A model generated the notes under the pieces. It was not told the DNA's origin. It saw only the letters and a list, made by a program, of their open reading frames with translations, and searched no databases. A stretch of 64,000 nucleotides of DNA from Medicago truncatula (Eukaryota > Streptophyta > Magnoliopsida > Fabales > Fabaceae): NCBI RefSeq assembly GCF_003473485.1, contig NC_053048.1, forward strand, positions 28,082,755-28,146,754. Direction: 5' to 3'. A program made the position numbers and the translations under genes. Of this stretch, positions 24,701 through 35,490 are shown piece after piece (positions within the stretch are counted from its first letter, which is position 1; each line of letters begins with the position of its first letter).

Positions 24701-24844
24701 TGTAATAAATACAAGACTTGGATAGCACAGGGTTTTCACACTTACTTCAGCAGTCCTTGGGCCATTACTGCATTCCTTGCTGCGTTTATCGCCATTGTTC
24801 TTACTTTCATTCAGACATGGTTTACGATTCACCCGGCTTGCTAA
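21714..24844 (+). CDS. DUF247 protein, copy 4 (subtype B), intact, 480 aa
   Basis: Exon 1 is 21714-22481 (256 codons, CCCAAG|GTACAA) and exon 2 is 24170-24844 (ACATAG|ACT; 224 codons plus stop). Both are phase 0 and open throughout. The start is the first ATG of the conserved ATGATG, 44 nt after a TATA box. Motifs are RPKIQRVPHNLRNRKNF (26-42), FLSIGPIHHGN (about 50-60), KYKLMWAAKYIENT, LFVDGCSLLYIL, DVLLLENQLPYQVLKLLW, then a charged linker up to the exon end. Exon 2 has LITYRNIQDLKAVGIRVK, LTLPEIVVDDTSAT, KIAYEMCPDF, FGSDEEVANIF and a C-terminal membrane helix near the last 30 residues (AITAFLAAFIAIVLTFIQTW). Length fits DUF247/UPF0481 proteins, which are plant-specific and of mostly unknown function, anchored by the C-terminal helix. 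A small duplication adds DGCCTWMD after the LYIL motif. Its 1.7-kb intron holds degenerate repeats. Confidence 0.9.
22540..24100. repeat. Degenerate tandem repeats (about 190-bp unit) in the intron of copy 4
   Basis: A unit with the landmarks GATATTTTAAAAATAGTCA, CAAAATTTTATCATATCGAC, CACATAAAATCTGCAACG and TTTAATAGAAACACTACATT returns several times (around 22565, 23180, 23285, 23395, 23540, 23620, 23780, 23970). Unit edges and exact copy number need a dot plot. The same repeat fills the intron of copy 6 (48180-49117 and 54838-55110) and is absent from copies 1, 2, 3, 5 and 7. Confidence 0.7.
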
Positions 24845-25289
24845 TAAAGGTGGCTCGTTATGACAATGTTGTTTTCGTTATGGCACTCATCACTTCTCTA
24901 TGGATTTTTAATCGGTTGAGTTTTTCTTAATGAATAAATTTTGGGTTAAGTTTGCTTGTACATCATCATGACTATGAGTATTTCAAAAATAAAGAGTGCC
25001 TTTTTTCCTGTATTGTGTGTTTGAATTGAAACATGAATAAATTAATATTCTCATTGATGATCTATGTGTACTATATTGGTGCGATTATGTTGATTTTATT
25101 TAGATGAGTTATTTAATATTGTGTTCATACGAAAGCCTATTAATGCTTAATTAGACAAGTATATATGATGAGGACTGTTATATAGTACGAGTGTTTTCCA
25201 TACGAATTTTTACCGAAGTCTATTAATGCTTACTTTCCATGCGCTCAATAGTGCACGTAGAAAAAAACATTAGAACTGCAACGAAAAGT

Positions 25290-25990
25290 TTAATGATCAG
25301 GCCACGCCAATTGAAAGCAAAATCTGAGAATTATAATCTATATAGCATCCACTTCATTTGTGACAATATCAATGAATCATAGATTGTGGCTAGGTTGTTG
25401 TTACTAGGTTGAAATAAAATTCTACATTAAGGTTCTTACTCTTTAGCAATTCTTACTTTCGTACTTCTTCGAGGTTCTATAACATCTCGTACAATGTACT
25501 CATAACTATTTCTGATTATTGAAATGTGATCAGATATTGTGCCCCCACTAATTCTTAATTTTTAAAAGGGAATTATTTTTCCCCCACTAATGTCGTGCTC
25601 CCGCTAGTCTCCAATAGTGCCTCCACTATTCTTTATTTAAGGGGTAAATATTTACATAGAAATCGACATCTTTTAATTATATGATCACTTTAGCATTTAG
25701 GTCATAAAATCTATATGATTCACTATTTATAACATACTCAATGAATACACATTCATAGGCTCTACTAGTGAGTTCAACTCTCTTGAGGTTCAAAATCCAA
25801 ATATAACCTAGACAATCCTAAGTACAAAAAATAAGACATGTTGATTTGTGTTTTCTTTAAAAATTTCTTAATTAGAATTTTTGTTCTTAGACTTGGGTAC
25901 TCTATCCAACATAAATTTCAATTTTCGTTATGAAAATTAAACATATCAAGCATATCAATTTTTTTTCTTTTCAAAATTCACTGATATGAT
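25290..25990 (-). pseudogene. copia polyprotein fragment (second lineage)
   Basis: Minus-strand translation gives RVPKSKNKNS, then KRVELTSRAYECVFI (about 25795-25750), ESYRFYDLNAKVII, a TAA, LKDVDFY and, further on, VRDVIEPRRSTKVRIAKE. This is the integrase-to-RT linker of a copia lineage different from the element at 1-4427. Several stops and shifts show it is dead. It lies in the 3' flank of copy 4; its borders are not clear. Confidence 0.65.
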
Positions 25991-25994
25991 AAAA

Positions 25995-26928
25995 TATTAT
26001 TCTATCATTTCTAGTTTATGTGCTATCAAGTTCGCTTATATCATGATTTATTAAGTTTAGAGATTCAAATTCTCTAAACACTGATTTATATGAACTTCTG
26101 GTTCAAATATCTTGATTGCAAAAAACAAAATTGTCTAATCATATAATTTTGGAATTAAGTCTAAGTTACTCATGTTTAAAATTAAACGCTTTTTCATATT
26201 ATAAATTTTGACAAGTCAAATATTAAAATCACACAACTAATAATTGTTTGCCTGTGTTTTTGGCAAACTACATGCTAGTTCTGATTATTACAAGCGAGAC
26301 CAAACTAGAGATCTCATGAGCATGTTGTGCAAGCTTGCCCCACGTTTCCACTAAGGAAACCGTTTCCAAGCTTGAAATCATGCTTTCCCGCCTTCATTGT
26401 TTGACTTTGACGCGATCTCTCTTCAGCCTTGCTTTGTCGAAACTCTGATTATGCGCTTTAGGATTGATTTCTCGTCGAAATTCTTTAATAGAAATGAGAA
26501 AGTCTTTGATTCCTGCAAAGTAAAAGATCAACCAAATATTGAGCATATTAAATGAGCATGTTGAATTTACAGACTAACAATAATATAGAAGGAGAATTTA
26601 ATTTTGACCATATCATCAAAAACGTAGTCTTAATTTTATACGAAACATTTGGAACAAAATTCTCCTATAATTTCTAGTTCAAATTTTATACATATAACAG
26701 GGACTATTTATATGGTAAATTACCCTCCTGTTACACGATACATTCCAACTGTTCAGAAGCTTTAGACAATTTGTTTCTTATTATGAGAATTATATAAAAC
26801 TAAGCATAAGCATTTCATCACATAAGTAAGTGACTTTAAGTTTCATCCGAAAAACATTAGTTCATCAAATAACAACATCACATTATTTCTTTTCCGATCC
26901 AAGTTTTTTTTTTTTTTTTTTTAACAAA
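25995..26928. other. Unresolved repeat-derived DNA
   Basis: Probably more of the decayed element to the left, but no domain could be read. A somewhat G+C-richer part (26290-26460) has no long ORF. A T run at 26905-26921 precedes a Helitron end. Confidence 0.35.
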
Positions 26929-26960
26929 CTAGTTACAAACCCGTGCTTCGCACGGGTTGA
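26926..26960 (-). mobile_element. Helitron 3' terminus, minus orientation
   Basis: ACTAGTTACAAACCCGTGCT followed by TCGCACGGGTT is, on the minus strand, a perfect hairpin CCCGTGCGAAGCACGGG followed 7 nt later by CTAG and T, the canonical Helitron 3' end. The 5' end of this element, to the right, was not found; another Helitron (27352-27904) may sit inside it. Confidence 0.7.
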
Positions 26961-27351
26961 ATAACGTATTTTTTAAAAATTTAGCTCCAAAGGAGAAATC
27001 TTATAAATTACGAAAAATTGTTGTTCTTTATAAATGTGAAAATCAAAGCTGCATAAACCAAAATTTTGCAACACAGATCCTAAAACACTACATAAAAAAT
27101 AACATAACAACTATTGTAATCTCTTATTCCTTAAAGTTAACCCGAACGCAAAATTTTGCCCTGGATTTAACCTAACTTCTTTTCTTAATTTTATTGTATT
27201 AACCCTATTTAATTTAATCAAAATGTTAACGTTAATTGTTAGGGAAATCAAAATAAACAAATAGCTCCTGATTTTTCTCCTTAATTTTACCAAACAAATT
27301 TCATTAACCCTAGATTTAATTTATGTAAAATGTCATCTCTTATCTCTTATC

Positions 27352-27904
27352 TCTTATCTTCTTATATATTAAAGTTAACCCGTAAGCCCTAATTTTAACC
27401 TAAACCCTATTGCATAATTTTACTGTTTTAACCCTAATGGTCACACCTAATCTCCTATTTTTATGAACAACCCTAACAAACAGTTAAAGGGTATCATTTA
27501 CGGTAAATGCCAAATATTCGATAAAAGGAAAATTATTGAAATAAAACATTTTACATGTTGAGGTTAAGAATGAGCTATTTTTAGGTACATAATATAACAT
27601 TAACATATAATTTTTACAAAAGAATGAAGTAACATTTTGTCAAAAAAAAAAAAAAAAAAGATAAAGTAACATACCAATAATATAACATTGACATATAATT
27701 TTAACAAAAGAATGAAGTAACACACGATTGATAAAAATTAATATTTTTAAGGTGAATAAGTGTGGTGTCTGAGGTTCGAATTCCAACATCTGCATATATT
27801 TGGGACCACATATTTTATTCTCTTTGATATGCATTGAGATTTGTTTTTGTCTACTACATCTACAATGTATATGACCTGTGCGGCAGCACGGGTGGAAAGT
27901 CTAG
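27352..27904 (+). mobile_element. Non-autonomous Helitron (about 553 bp)
   Basis: Same family as 13594-14552. It has the start TCTTATCTTCTTATATATTA, internal GTTAACCCGTAAGCCC and CAGTTAAAGGGTATCATTT, and the end GTGCGGCAGCACGGGTGG...CTAG at 27904. It lacks about 270 bp present in the other copy. The exact 5' base is uncertain because the start lies in repeated TCTCTTA. Confidence 0.8.
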
Positions 27905-28130
27905 TATTTATAAACGTTAACCCGTGACGCAATATTAACCCTAGATTTAACCTAATTTTTTCGTGTGACTTTACTATATTAACCCTAGATTTAATTTATG
28001 CAAAATGTCATCTCTTATTTCTAAATGTTAATCCGTGACGCAATATTAACCCTAGATTTAACCTATTTTTTCGTGTGACTTTACTATATTAACCCTAGAT
28101 TTAATTTATGCAAAAATGTTATCTCTAATT
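27905..28130 (+). repeat. Two tandem copies of a ~113-bp unit
   Basis: AACGTTAACCCGTGACGCAA ... TTATGCAAAATGTCATCTCT occurs at about 27911-28017 and again at 28024-28130, nearly identical. A weaker third relative is at 27295-27345. It resembles Helitron 5'-end sequence and may be part of an outer Helitron. Confidence 0.65.
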
Positions 28131-28139
28131 TTAACCTAA

Positions 28140-29050
28140 TTTTTCCCTCCACACTTTTGCAGCGTGAGTTGAAAAGAGGTGTTTGTGAAATAAATTGTCG
28201 AGAAGTAATTTTTTAAAGTAACATTCAACAGCTTCTGGTCAAAAGCTCATTCCATTCAATTTTATGCGTTCAAAAAATGTTCTTTTTTTAGTAAGTACTT
28301 AATTGATATTGTGTTTGGCCTAACTTCTCCTTAAAAATGTTGAAGCAACTGAATTTGGGAGAAAAAATTTAAAAATAGTTAAAAATATAAAAATTGAAAA
28401 ATTATTAAAAATATAAAAATTAGAAAATAATTAAAAAAATTGGTTAGGGGCAAAAATGGAAATTCATAGGCCAACCTTAAAAAAAACTCAACAAATTTGT
28501 AATTTACCAAATTATCCTTTATAGGGGCAAAATAGTAAATTCAAGGGACATTTCTTTTAATATAAGTATATAGACTTGTCAATTTATCAATATCAATGAT
28601 AATCAGGTATAATTGGAGTTTTTATTCACAATAAATTTAAAACAGATCTAGAGTTGTGTGTATGAATTTTTTAGTGTTGTTGTTATAACAACAAGCACTT
28701 CATTGTTTGAGTCGAGAGTATGAAATCCTTCTTGTATTTAAGGACAACAGAATCTCAATAAGTAATTTCTTCGGTAGACATAGCAGTCGAAACGTCTTAA
28801 AATTGTTGTTTTTGGATTTCCAAACAATTTTATTTGGATTTCCAAATTCTATTTTGAAATAGAATATCTGCTGAAGTTGTTACTAGGTTGAGTCACGACT
28901 AGGACCCTCTCTTTAAGAAGTTTAGTGGCACTGCCCAAAGTTGTGCAAGGCAGACAATCAACAACTTCGCATCCAGAATAAAACAAGCTCACCTACAACT
29001 GTGCGGTTAACTACTGCAGTGTAGAAAATCGTTCGAGATTTAAACCTCCA
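28140..29050. other. Intergenic DNA, no gene recognised
   Basis: AT-rich, with short A-rich repeats (AAAAATTGAAAAATTATTAA) at 28370-28440. No open frame or transposon terminus could be supported. The composition from 28640 on resembles LTR sequence, but no LTR ends were found. Confidence 0.35.
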
Positions 29051-29054
29051 ATAT

Positions 29055-29455
29055 GGGACAAAGACCATTCTTTTAATAATGAAACCACTTTAATATGGTA
29101 TTATTACCACTTTAATATGGTGTTGAGATAACTCAAATATGGTGTTACCACCATTATAACTTTAATTTTTCCAAAATATCAATATGACACTACGACCACT
29201 CAAATATGGTGATACCACCATTTTGACTTTTTAATTTCTACTCAAATAGAAAAATATTTATATAGTATTAAGATCATTCTTAATTCCGACGGAACATTAT
29301 TATTTCAAAAGGGACCATGATCTTAAAAGTACTCTTTATTCCGAAGGGACATACTTTTGAAGGGATTATGTTTTAAGATCTTTCTTAATTCCAAATGGAC
29401 ATTATACTGAATAGGGACTAAGGTCTTATGAAAACTCTTAATTCCGAAGGGAAAG
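29055..29455. repeat. Cluster of short degenerate repeats
   Basis: ATATGGTGTTACCACCATT-like units recur at about 29095, 29115, 29137, 29160 and 29200. A second motif, CTTAATTCCGAAGGGACAT, recurs at about 29280, 29338, 29385 and 29440. These look like decayed regulatory repeats of an LTR; nothing codes here. Confidence 0.55.
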
Positions 29456-30350
29456 AAAAATGAGACGAGGAGAAGAATAGCTCGCCAACACAAGCTGGAG
29501 GGAGAAGAGAGAAAAAGTTCTCAGCAACTCAATAGAAACTCTTTGGTATGATTTTTGAACTGAGTGGAGTACTCTATTTATATAGAGATTTTGTAACTGT
29601 TTTAGCAAAAATTGCGGCAACAGTTAATCTAATAGATAATATCAAAAGGGAACTTATCCATTAATCAGTTCAACAACACTTGTGGATAAGATAAAAAAGA
29701 AACAAATCCATAAAAGTGAAGGGAACTAACTCATTGGATTTGAAGGAATGAAATATAAGAAATTCAATTAAATTCTTATTCTTATTCTTATCACAACCAC
29801 CATAAGGTAAATTATGGGAAGTGATATTCACGAATAAAAATAATAATTACTATTATTTTTATCATTATCAAGTATATAAAATTAAATACCGCAATTTAAA
29901 CAGTACTAATGTGTGTGCTCTATTTTATGTGGGATCCCACATTCTATTTTTTCAATTCACACAACGTTAGATCAAAGTATAATTACTTGGTGTTTATTCT
30001 TCCAATTTTTCTTCCAACATCACACCAATGTTCCAACAAAAACTATACTATACACAGTCTCTTTTCAACTCGGCGGTGACGGCGGCATACACCAGCAACC
30101 TGACGTTATTGTGACAACATCATGGCGTAAGATTTAACCATCATGAAGTGGTTATTTTCGATCTCAGTGATGAAGTTTTGCTCATTCGAAATTACGATAT
30201 CTTCATAGTCGCTGTTGTTTTGGGATCTTCAACCTCAAAGAAGCTAGATCTTAATCATTGTTCTTGTTTTGGAGGTTTTCAGGCATCCGTGAATATCCGT
30301 ATGCAAAATTCCTGTACTAAATATCATTTTCCATTTATGATTTTCATAAA
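29456..30350. other. Unresolved intergenic DNA
   Basis: Contains a TATA-like TATTTATATAGAG (29573) and short open frames at 29913-30137 and 30148-30357 that match no family I recognise. The G+C-richer part 30070-30300 could be a captured exon, but this cannot be supported. Confidence 0.3.
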
Positions 30351-30354
30351 ATCA

Positions 30355-30500
30355 TAGACATGACAACACACAAAGTATTCGTTTACGAAATAACCTAACA
30401 ACAATATACGATCACTATTTATGAAAAATGATTATATATTCTAGACTCGCATATATACTTCTCATGCAAAATTATAGAAATAATTCATGAATCTGACAAA
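30355..30500 (+). repeat. Displaced DUF247 3'-flanking module (copy 4 unit)
   Basis: GACATGACAACACACAAAGTATTCG... TTCTAGACTCGCATATATAC matches the module after copies 1, 2 and 5. It shows that the 25.2-30.35 kb block was inserted into the flank of copy 4. Confidence 0.6.
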
Positions 30501-30718
30501 TGATTTGTAAATGAAAATTATTTAATTGTGGTATATATTAAAAAAAAATTATAACCAAATGCGATAATATGGATATACAATTAAGAGTAATAGAAAAGTG
30601 GACAAATGCGTTTGTGTTTCCGCTAGTACAAGGCAACAATACCATATTTAAATCATATTCATCTCAAATTTGTATGTGTATCTTGTTACACTCTGTATTC
30701 ACATTTCTATATTCTCTA

Positions 30719-32791
30719 AGTTGGCGTTGCCATTGACGCAGTTGACTCGGAAAGGACAAGCTTATGTTTGTGATGTTAGGTGTGAGAAGAGTTTCCAAGA
30801 GTTGAAGAAGGGGTTCACTTCAGCTCCAGTGTTGATTTTTCCGAATCCGAAGGAATTGTTTGTTGTGTATAATAATGCTTCTAAGATGGGTCTTAGTGGT
30901 GTGCGCTTATGTAGAATCGTCAGGTTTTGACTTATGCGTCGAGACAATTGAAAGTGCATGAGAAGAACTATCCAACTCATGATTTGGAATTGACGGCAAT
31001 CCTGTATGTATTGAAGATTTAGAGGCATTATCTGTATGGTTCTAAGTTTTAAGTGTTCAGTGACTACAAGAGTTTGAAGTACTTGTTTGATAAGAAAGAG
31101 TTGAATATGAGGCAGAGGAATTGGTTGGAGTATCTTAAGAATTTCGACTTTCAGTTCAGTTATCATCCCGGGAAGGCTAATGTTGTTGCTGATGGTTTGA
31201 GTAAAAAGACTTTGCATATGTCTGCTTGATGTTTAAATAGTTGGAATTGATTGAGCAGTTTCGAGATTTGAGTTTGGTAAGTGAGTTGACGCCGAATGGT
31301 GTGAGGCTAGGAATGTTGAAGCTAACAAGTAATATTTTGGAAGAGATTAAGAATGGTCAGAAGGAAGATTTGGAACTTGTGGCTCGAGTGGTGTTGGTTA
31401 ATCAAGGTAAAGGTGGGGATTTTAGATTGGGTGAGAACCGTGTTTTGATGTTTCGTGATTGAGTTTGTGTTCCGAATGTGGTTGAGCTTAAGAGACAGAT
31501 TTTGGACGAAGGTCACAGGGGTAGTCTGAGTATTCATCCAGAAGCGACTAAGATGTATCAGGATTTGAAGATGTTGTTTTGGTGGCCTGGACTGAAGAAA
31601 GAGATTTCAGAATTTGTTTATGCTTGCTTGGTTTGTCAGAAATCGAAGATTGAACATCAAAGACCGTCAGGTTTGATGCAACCGTTGATTGTGCTAGAGT
31701 GGAAGTGAGATAGTATCTCTATGGACTTTGTTGGAGTGTTACCAGATATTGTGAAGGGTTTTGATTCGATTTGGGTGATTGTTGATCGGTTGACGAAAAC
31801 GGCACATTTTGTTTCTATCAAGACCGGTATGTCTGTGGCAAAGTTGGCTGAAATCTACATTGAACAGATTGTTAGGTTGCATGGTATTCCTTCTAGTATT
31901 GTGTCGGATCGGGATCCGAGGTTTACTTCTAAGTTTTGGGAAAGTTTGCAAGCTGCTTTGGGAACTAAGTTGAGATTGAGTTATGCTTATCATGCCCAGA
32001 CCGATGGCCAGACTGAGAGGACTATTCAGAGTTTAGAGGATTTGTTGAGAGCTTGTGTTTTGGAGCAAGATGTCAGTTGGATCGAATGTTTACCGTTGAT
32101 TGAATTTACTTACAACAACAGTTTTCATTCTAGTATCGGTATGGCACCGTTTGAGGCTTTGTATGGTCGGAGGTGTAGGACGTCGTTGTGTTGGTTTGAG
32201 TCAGGTGAAAGTGCTTTGTTAGGACCGGAAGTTGTGCAAGAGACTACGGAAAAATATAAGATGATTCAAGAGAAGATGAAAGCGTCTCAAAGTAGACAGA
32301 AGAGTTATCATGATAAGAGGAGGAAGGACATTGAATTTCAAGTTGGTGATCATGTGTTTTTGAGAGTGAACCTTGTGATTGGTATTGGACGTGCTTTGAA
32401 GTGTAAGAAATTGACTCCTCGTTTTGTTGGACCTTTTGAGATTATTGAGAAGGTTGGGGTTGCAGCGTATCGGATTGCGTTACCACCGTCTTTGTCGAAT
32501 CTTCATGATGTGTTTCATGTGTCTCAGTTGCGGAAGTATGTGTATGATGCGTCTCATGTGATTCAAGTGGATGATTTGGAAGTAAGGGATAGTTTGACCG
32601 TTGAGACTTGGCCAGTTAGGATTGAGGATCGCAAAGTGAAGCGTTTGCATGGCAAGGAGATTGTTTTGGTGAAAGTGATTTGGGTTGGACCAACTGGTGA
32701 GAGCGCCACTTGGGAATCGGAGAGTAGGATGAAGGTTTCGTATCCGAAGTTGTTTCCTTCAGGTAATTTTCGAGGGCGAAAATTCTTTTAG
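30719..32791 (+). pseudogene. Ty3/gypsy (Tekay-like chromovirus) RNase H, integrase and chromodomain remnant
   Basis: Reading starts in the RT/RNase H join (LPLTQLTRKGQAYVCDVRC). It shifts near 30905, continues with [20 protein letters not shown] and SYHPGKANVVADGLSKK, then the integrase zinc finger (CLVCQKSKIEHQR), core [22 protein letters not shown] and DGQTERTIQS, FEALYGRRCRTSLC and a C-terminal chromodomain-like end (VKVIWVG...TWESES). The last 356 codons (31721-32791) are open. Upstream there are in-frame TGAs at 31459 and 31706 (tryptophan changed to stop in EWKWDS). The 5' end is lost at 30719. Same lineage as the minus-strand element at 19397-20659. Confidence 0.88.
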
Positions 32792-32801
32792 GGGGGAGAG
32801 T

Positions 32802-35474
32802 TGTAACAGCCCAATTTTCGCTAGAATTATTTTTAATTGTTTTAATGTGTGTTTATATGTGCTTGTGTGTGATTATTTACCATTGGGTGCATTTTAATGG
32901 GTTTTAGTACAAAAAGGGTAATTTGGTCATTTTGTAAGTAAGGGTAAATTAGTAATTTCATGGTGAGGGTTATTTGTAGTTTTTCAAGTGAGAACCATTA
33001 TTTTACCAAGTTACTAGTGTGGTAATTAGTTGTAAGCTGGTAAGTGATCGTTGTTATTATTTTACCATTAAGTCAGTAGAAATATTCTAGGAGCTAAATT
33101 GAAGCTTTTGCTAGGATTATTGCTTATTGATGTAAGGGGGTTAGAATTCAATCATAATCACTTAGTTAATTTCTTCAAAACTTGTGTACTATGAGTTCAA
33201 TTAAGGTGTTTAAGAGTATTTAACCTATGTTGTGATGGATCTAACTTTGTTTTGTTTTGAAAATGAATTGGGTTTGCATTATGAGTAAAACGATACGAAC
33301 TTTGCAAAACTTTGAAATTTAAGTGAGTTGGCCTATGAGACGTTGATGGATACACTACTGCACTCATATGTGATTGGTGTATATACTTAGTTGAGGTTTC
33401 CAAATGTGTTTACTTTGTTTTGTCGGATAACTTGAAAATTGGTAAAATGATACAAACTTGTTGTAACTTGTGATTTTGATGATTTTTGTCGTGGTTGGCC
33501 GGTGAAACGAACATGTGTATTCAACTACATGCATATGTGATCTAAGTGTATACATAGTAGAGACCCTAGAGTTTATTTATTTGGTTTTGATTCATTTGTC
33601 TCAATTGTTTTAAAGTTGTAAAATGAGAGACGAACTTTGTCGGAAATAATCTTAAGACCAAATACTTGGCAAATCTTTTGTGGATAGTTTTCTATGACTA
33701 TATGAATATATGTGAATGCTTTATAGGTGTTGAATATGATGTTTATCATAATGTGTTGTATTTTCTCCTTTACTTGAATTGTGAGAAATTGTATGGAGTT
33801 GTTGAACTATATGATATAGTTGATGTTGAATAATGCATATATGTTAATTGATGAGGATATTGTTGGTGAATACATATATGTTGATTGATTGCAATATTGT
33901 TGGTGAATGCATATATGTTTGTTGGTTGTGATATTGTTGGTGGATACATATATGTCAATTGATTGTGATATTGTCGGTGAATGCATATATGTCAAGTGAT
34001 GGTGATTTTGTTGGTGATTGCGTATATGCTAAATGATTGATGATGATGTGGTGATGACTCTTAATTGATTTATGACTTGATTGATTGTGTGGACGTAAAT
34101 ACTTGATAATGCAATTGTTGTTGAGGTGATCAATATAAATGGAGGTTATCCTTTATATTGTTGTTGAATATTATGAGGTGATTTTACATTGTCGAGTCTT
34201 TGCTTGTATGTCCATGCATCATAGTCATGTTGAGTCTTGATGTTGTAAAGGAGGGCTACTCTTTTACTTCGGTGATAATGTAAGAGGATGTGTAATCTTA
34301 CATAAGATGTTCTGTTAGCATCTTGAGGTGACGACCTTTGAGGCGATTTGGTACCACATGCATATATGTGTCGTGTATAGGCGCATATCATATTGCCATG
34401 AGTCTTTGTTGTTGCACGTGAAGGATGATTGTTGTTGATAAGTGTGTTTGATGAATACATACTTGTGACATTTGGATTGATTGGTTGATGAATTGTGTCA
34501 TAATTGAATATGTGACTTAATTAGTTTGTGCATTGGTGAAATTGTTGAATGATGTGATTTATGTGGATTGTGTATATGTACATTAGTGGATTTTGTTGAT
34601 GGTTGTAAATAAATGATCTATGCTCTAATTGCATATCTTTTTTACTTGTGCTTATACACATTATGAATCTACTTAATGATAAATGTTTTGGTAATAGTGA
34701 TGAGGTGAGAATTATATATGTGTATATACATATATGTTTTGGTGATTCCTTTGATAATGATAATTACTTGCTTATAACTTTGAAATGATTAATTATACTT
34801 GTTGAGTTATGTATGCTAAATGAAAAATAAGGTGAGTAATCCTTTCATTGATTAACTGTTGATAAATGATGAGCTTAGGTCGATGATTTGATTAGTGAGT
34901 GAATATGTTCCTATGCTGTGTTAGTAATTTGATAGCTTGAAATGTATGTGGTGGGGGATAATAATCATGTGATGCTAGTATTCTAGGAGGATGGTTATGT
35001 ATATGTGCTATGCATGAATCCTTGAATGCCTATGTTTATTTATGTTGATTATGATTGATGTGAAGCTTACCCCCATTGGATCTGTAATGGACCGCCTACC
35101 TGTTTGTATGAATGGGTAGACTGCGTGCATGATTAGTTGCTTTTGGTGAGTTGCTTGGTGATTGCTTGGATAGCGGGAGCTATCTCCGTTATCGTCTCCG
35201 TAGAGTCTTAGGATAGACTCTGATCTAGGATGCCTGTCTGATGATTATTCTATATTGTTTATTCTGGATTTATTTATGTTGAGGAGAATTTCTATGATGA
35301 TGTATTTGATCTCATGGCATGTATACTTTGAGGTGTATGGTTTATATCCGCTGCAACTGTTGAGAATTCTTATATATGCCTGATATTTGGATTTTGTTGA
35401 TGGCGTGGCGTCTATTTCTTGAATATTTATATTATTCGCGTGTTTTATCGCTTTAATAGAAATAGGGCGTTACA
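32802..35474 (+). repeat. 3' LTR of the plus-strand chromovirus (2673 bp)
   Basis: Starts TGTAACAGCCC right after the polypurine run GGGGGGAGAGT (32791-32801) and ends GGGCGTTACA at 35474, so it has TG...CA inverted ends. Long LTRs fit this lineage. A T/G-rich part with AT-TTGTTGGTGAAT repeats (33840-34020) produces several spurious minus-strand ORFs. Confidence 0.85.
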
Positions 35475-35490
35475 GACTGTACATAGCTCA

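Noticed and set aside
30148..30357. F-box-associated-like fragment (reading VVIFDLSDEVLL)
   Set aside because: The similarity is a handful of residues and no flanking domain supports it.
33197..34460. Several minus-strand ORFs of 60 to 104 codons rich in Tyr, Ile, Thr
   Set aside because: They are in the long LTR 32802-35474 and mirror TTGTTGGTGAATNCATATATG-type repeats; no domain was seen.
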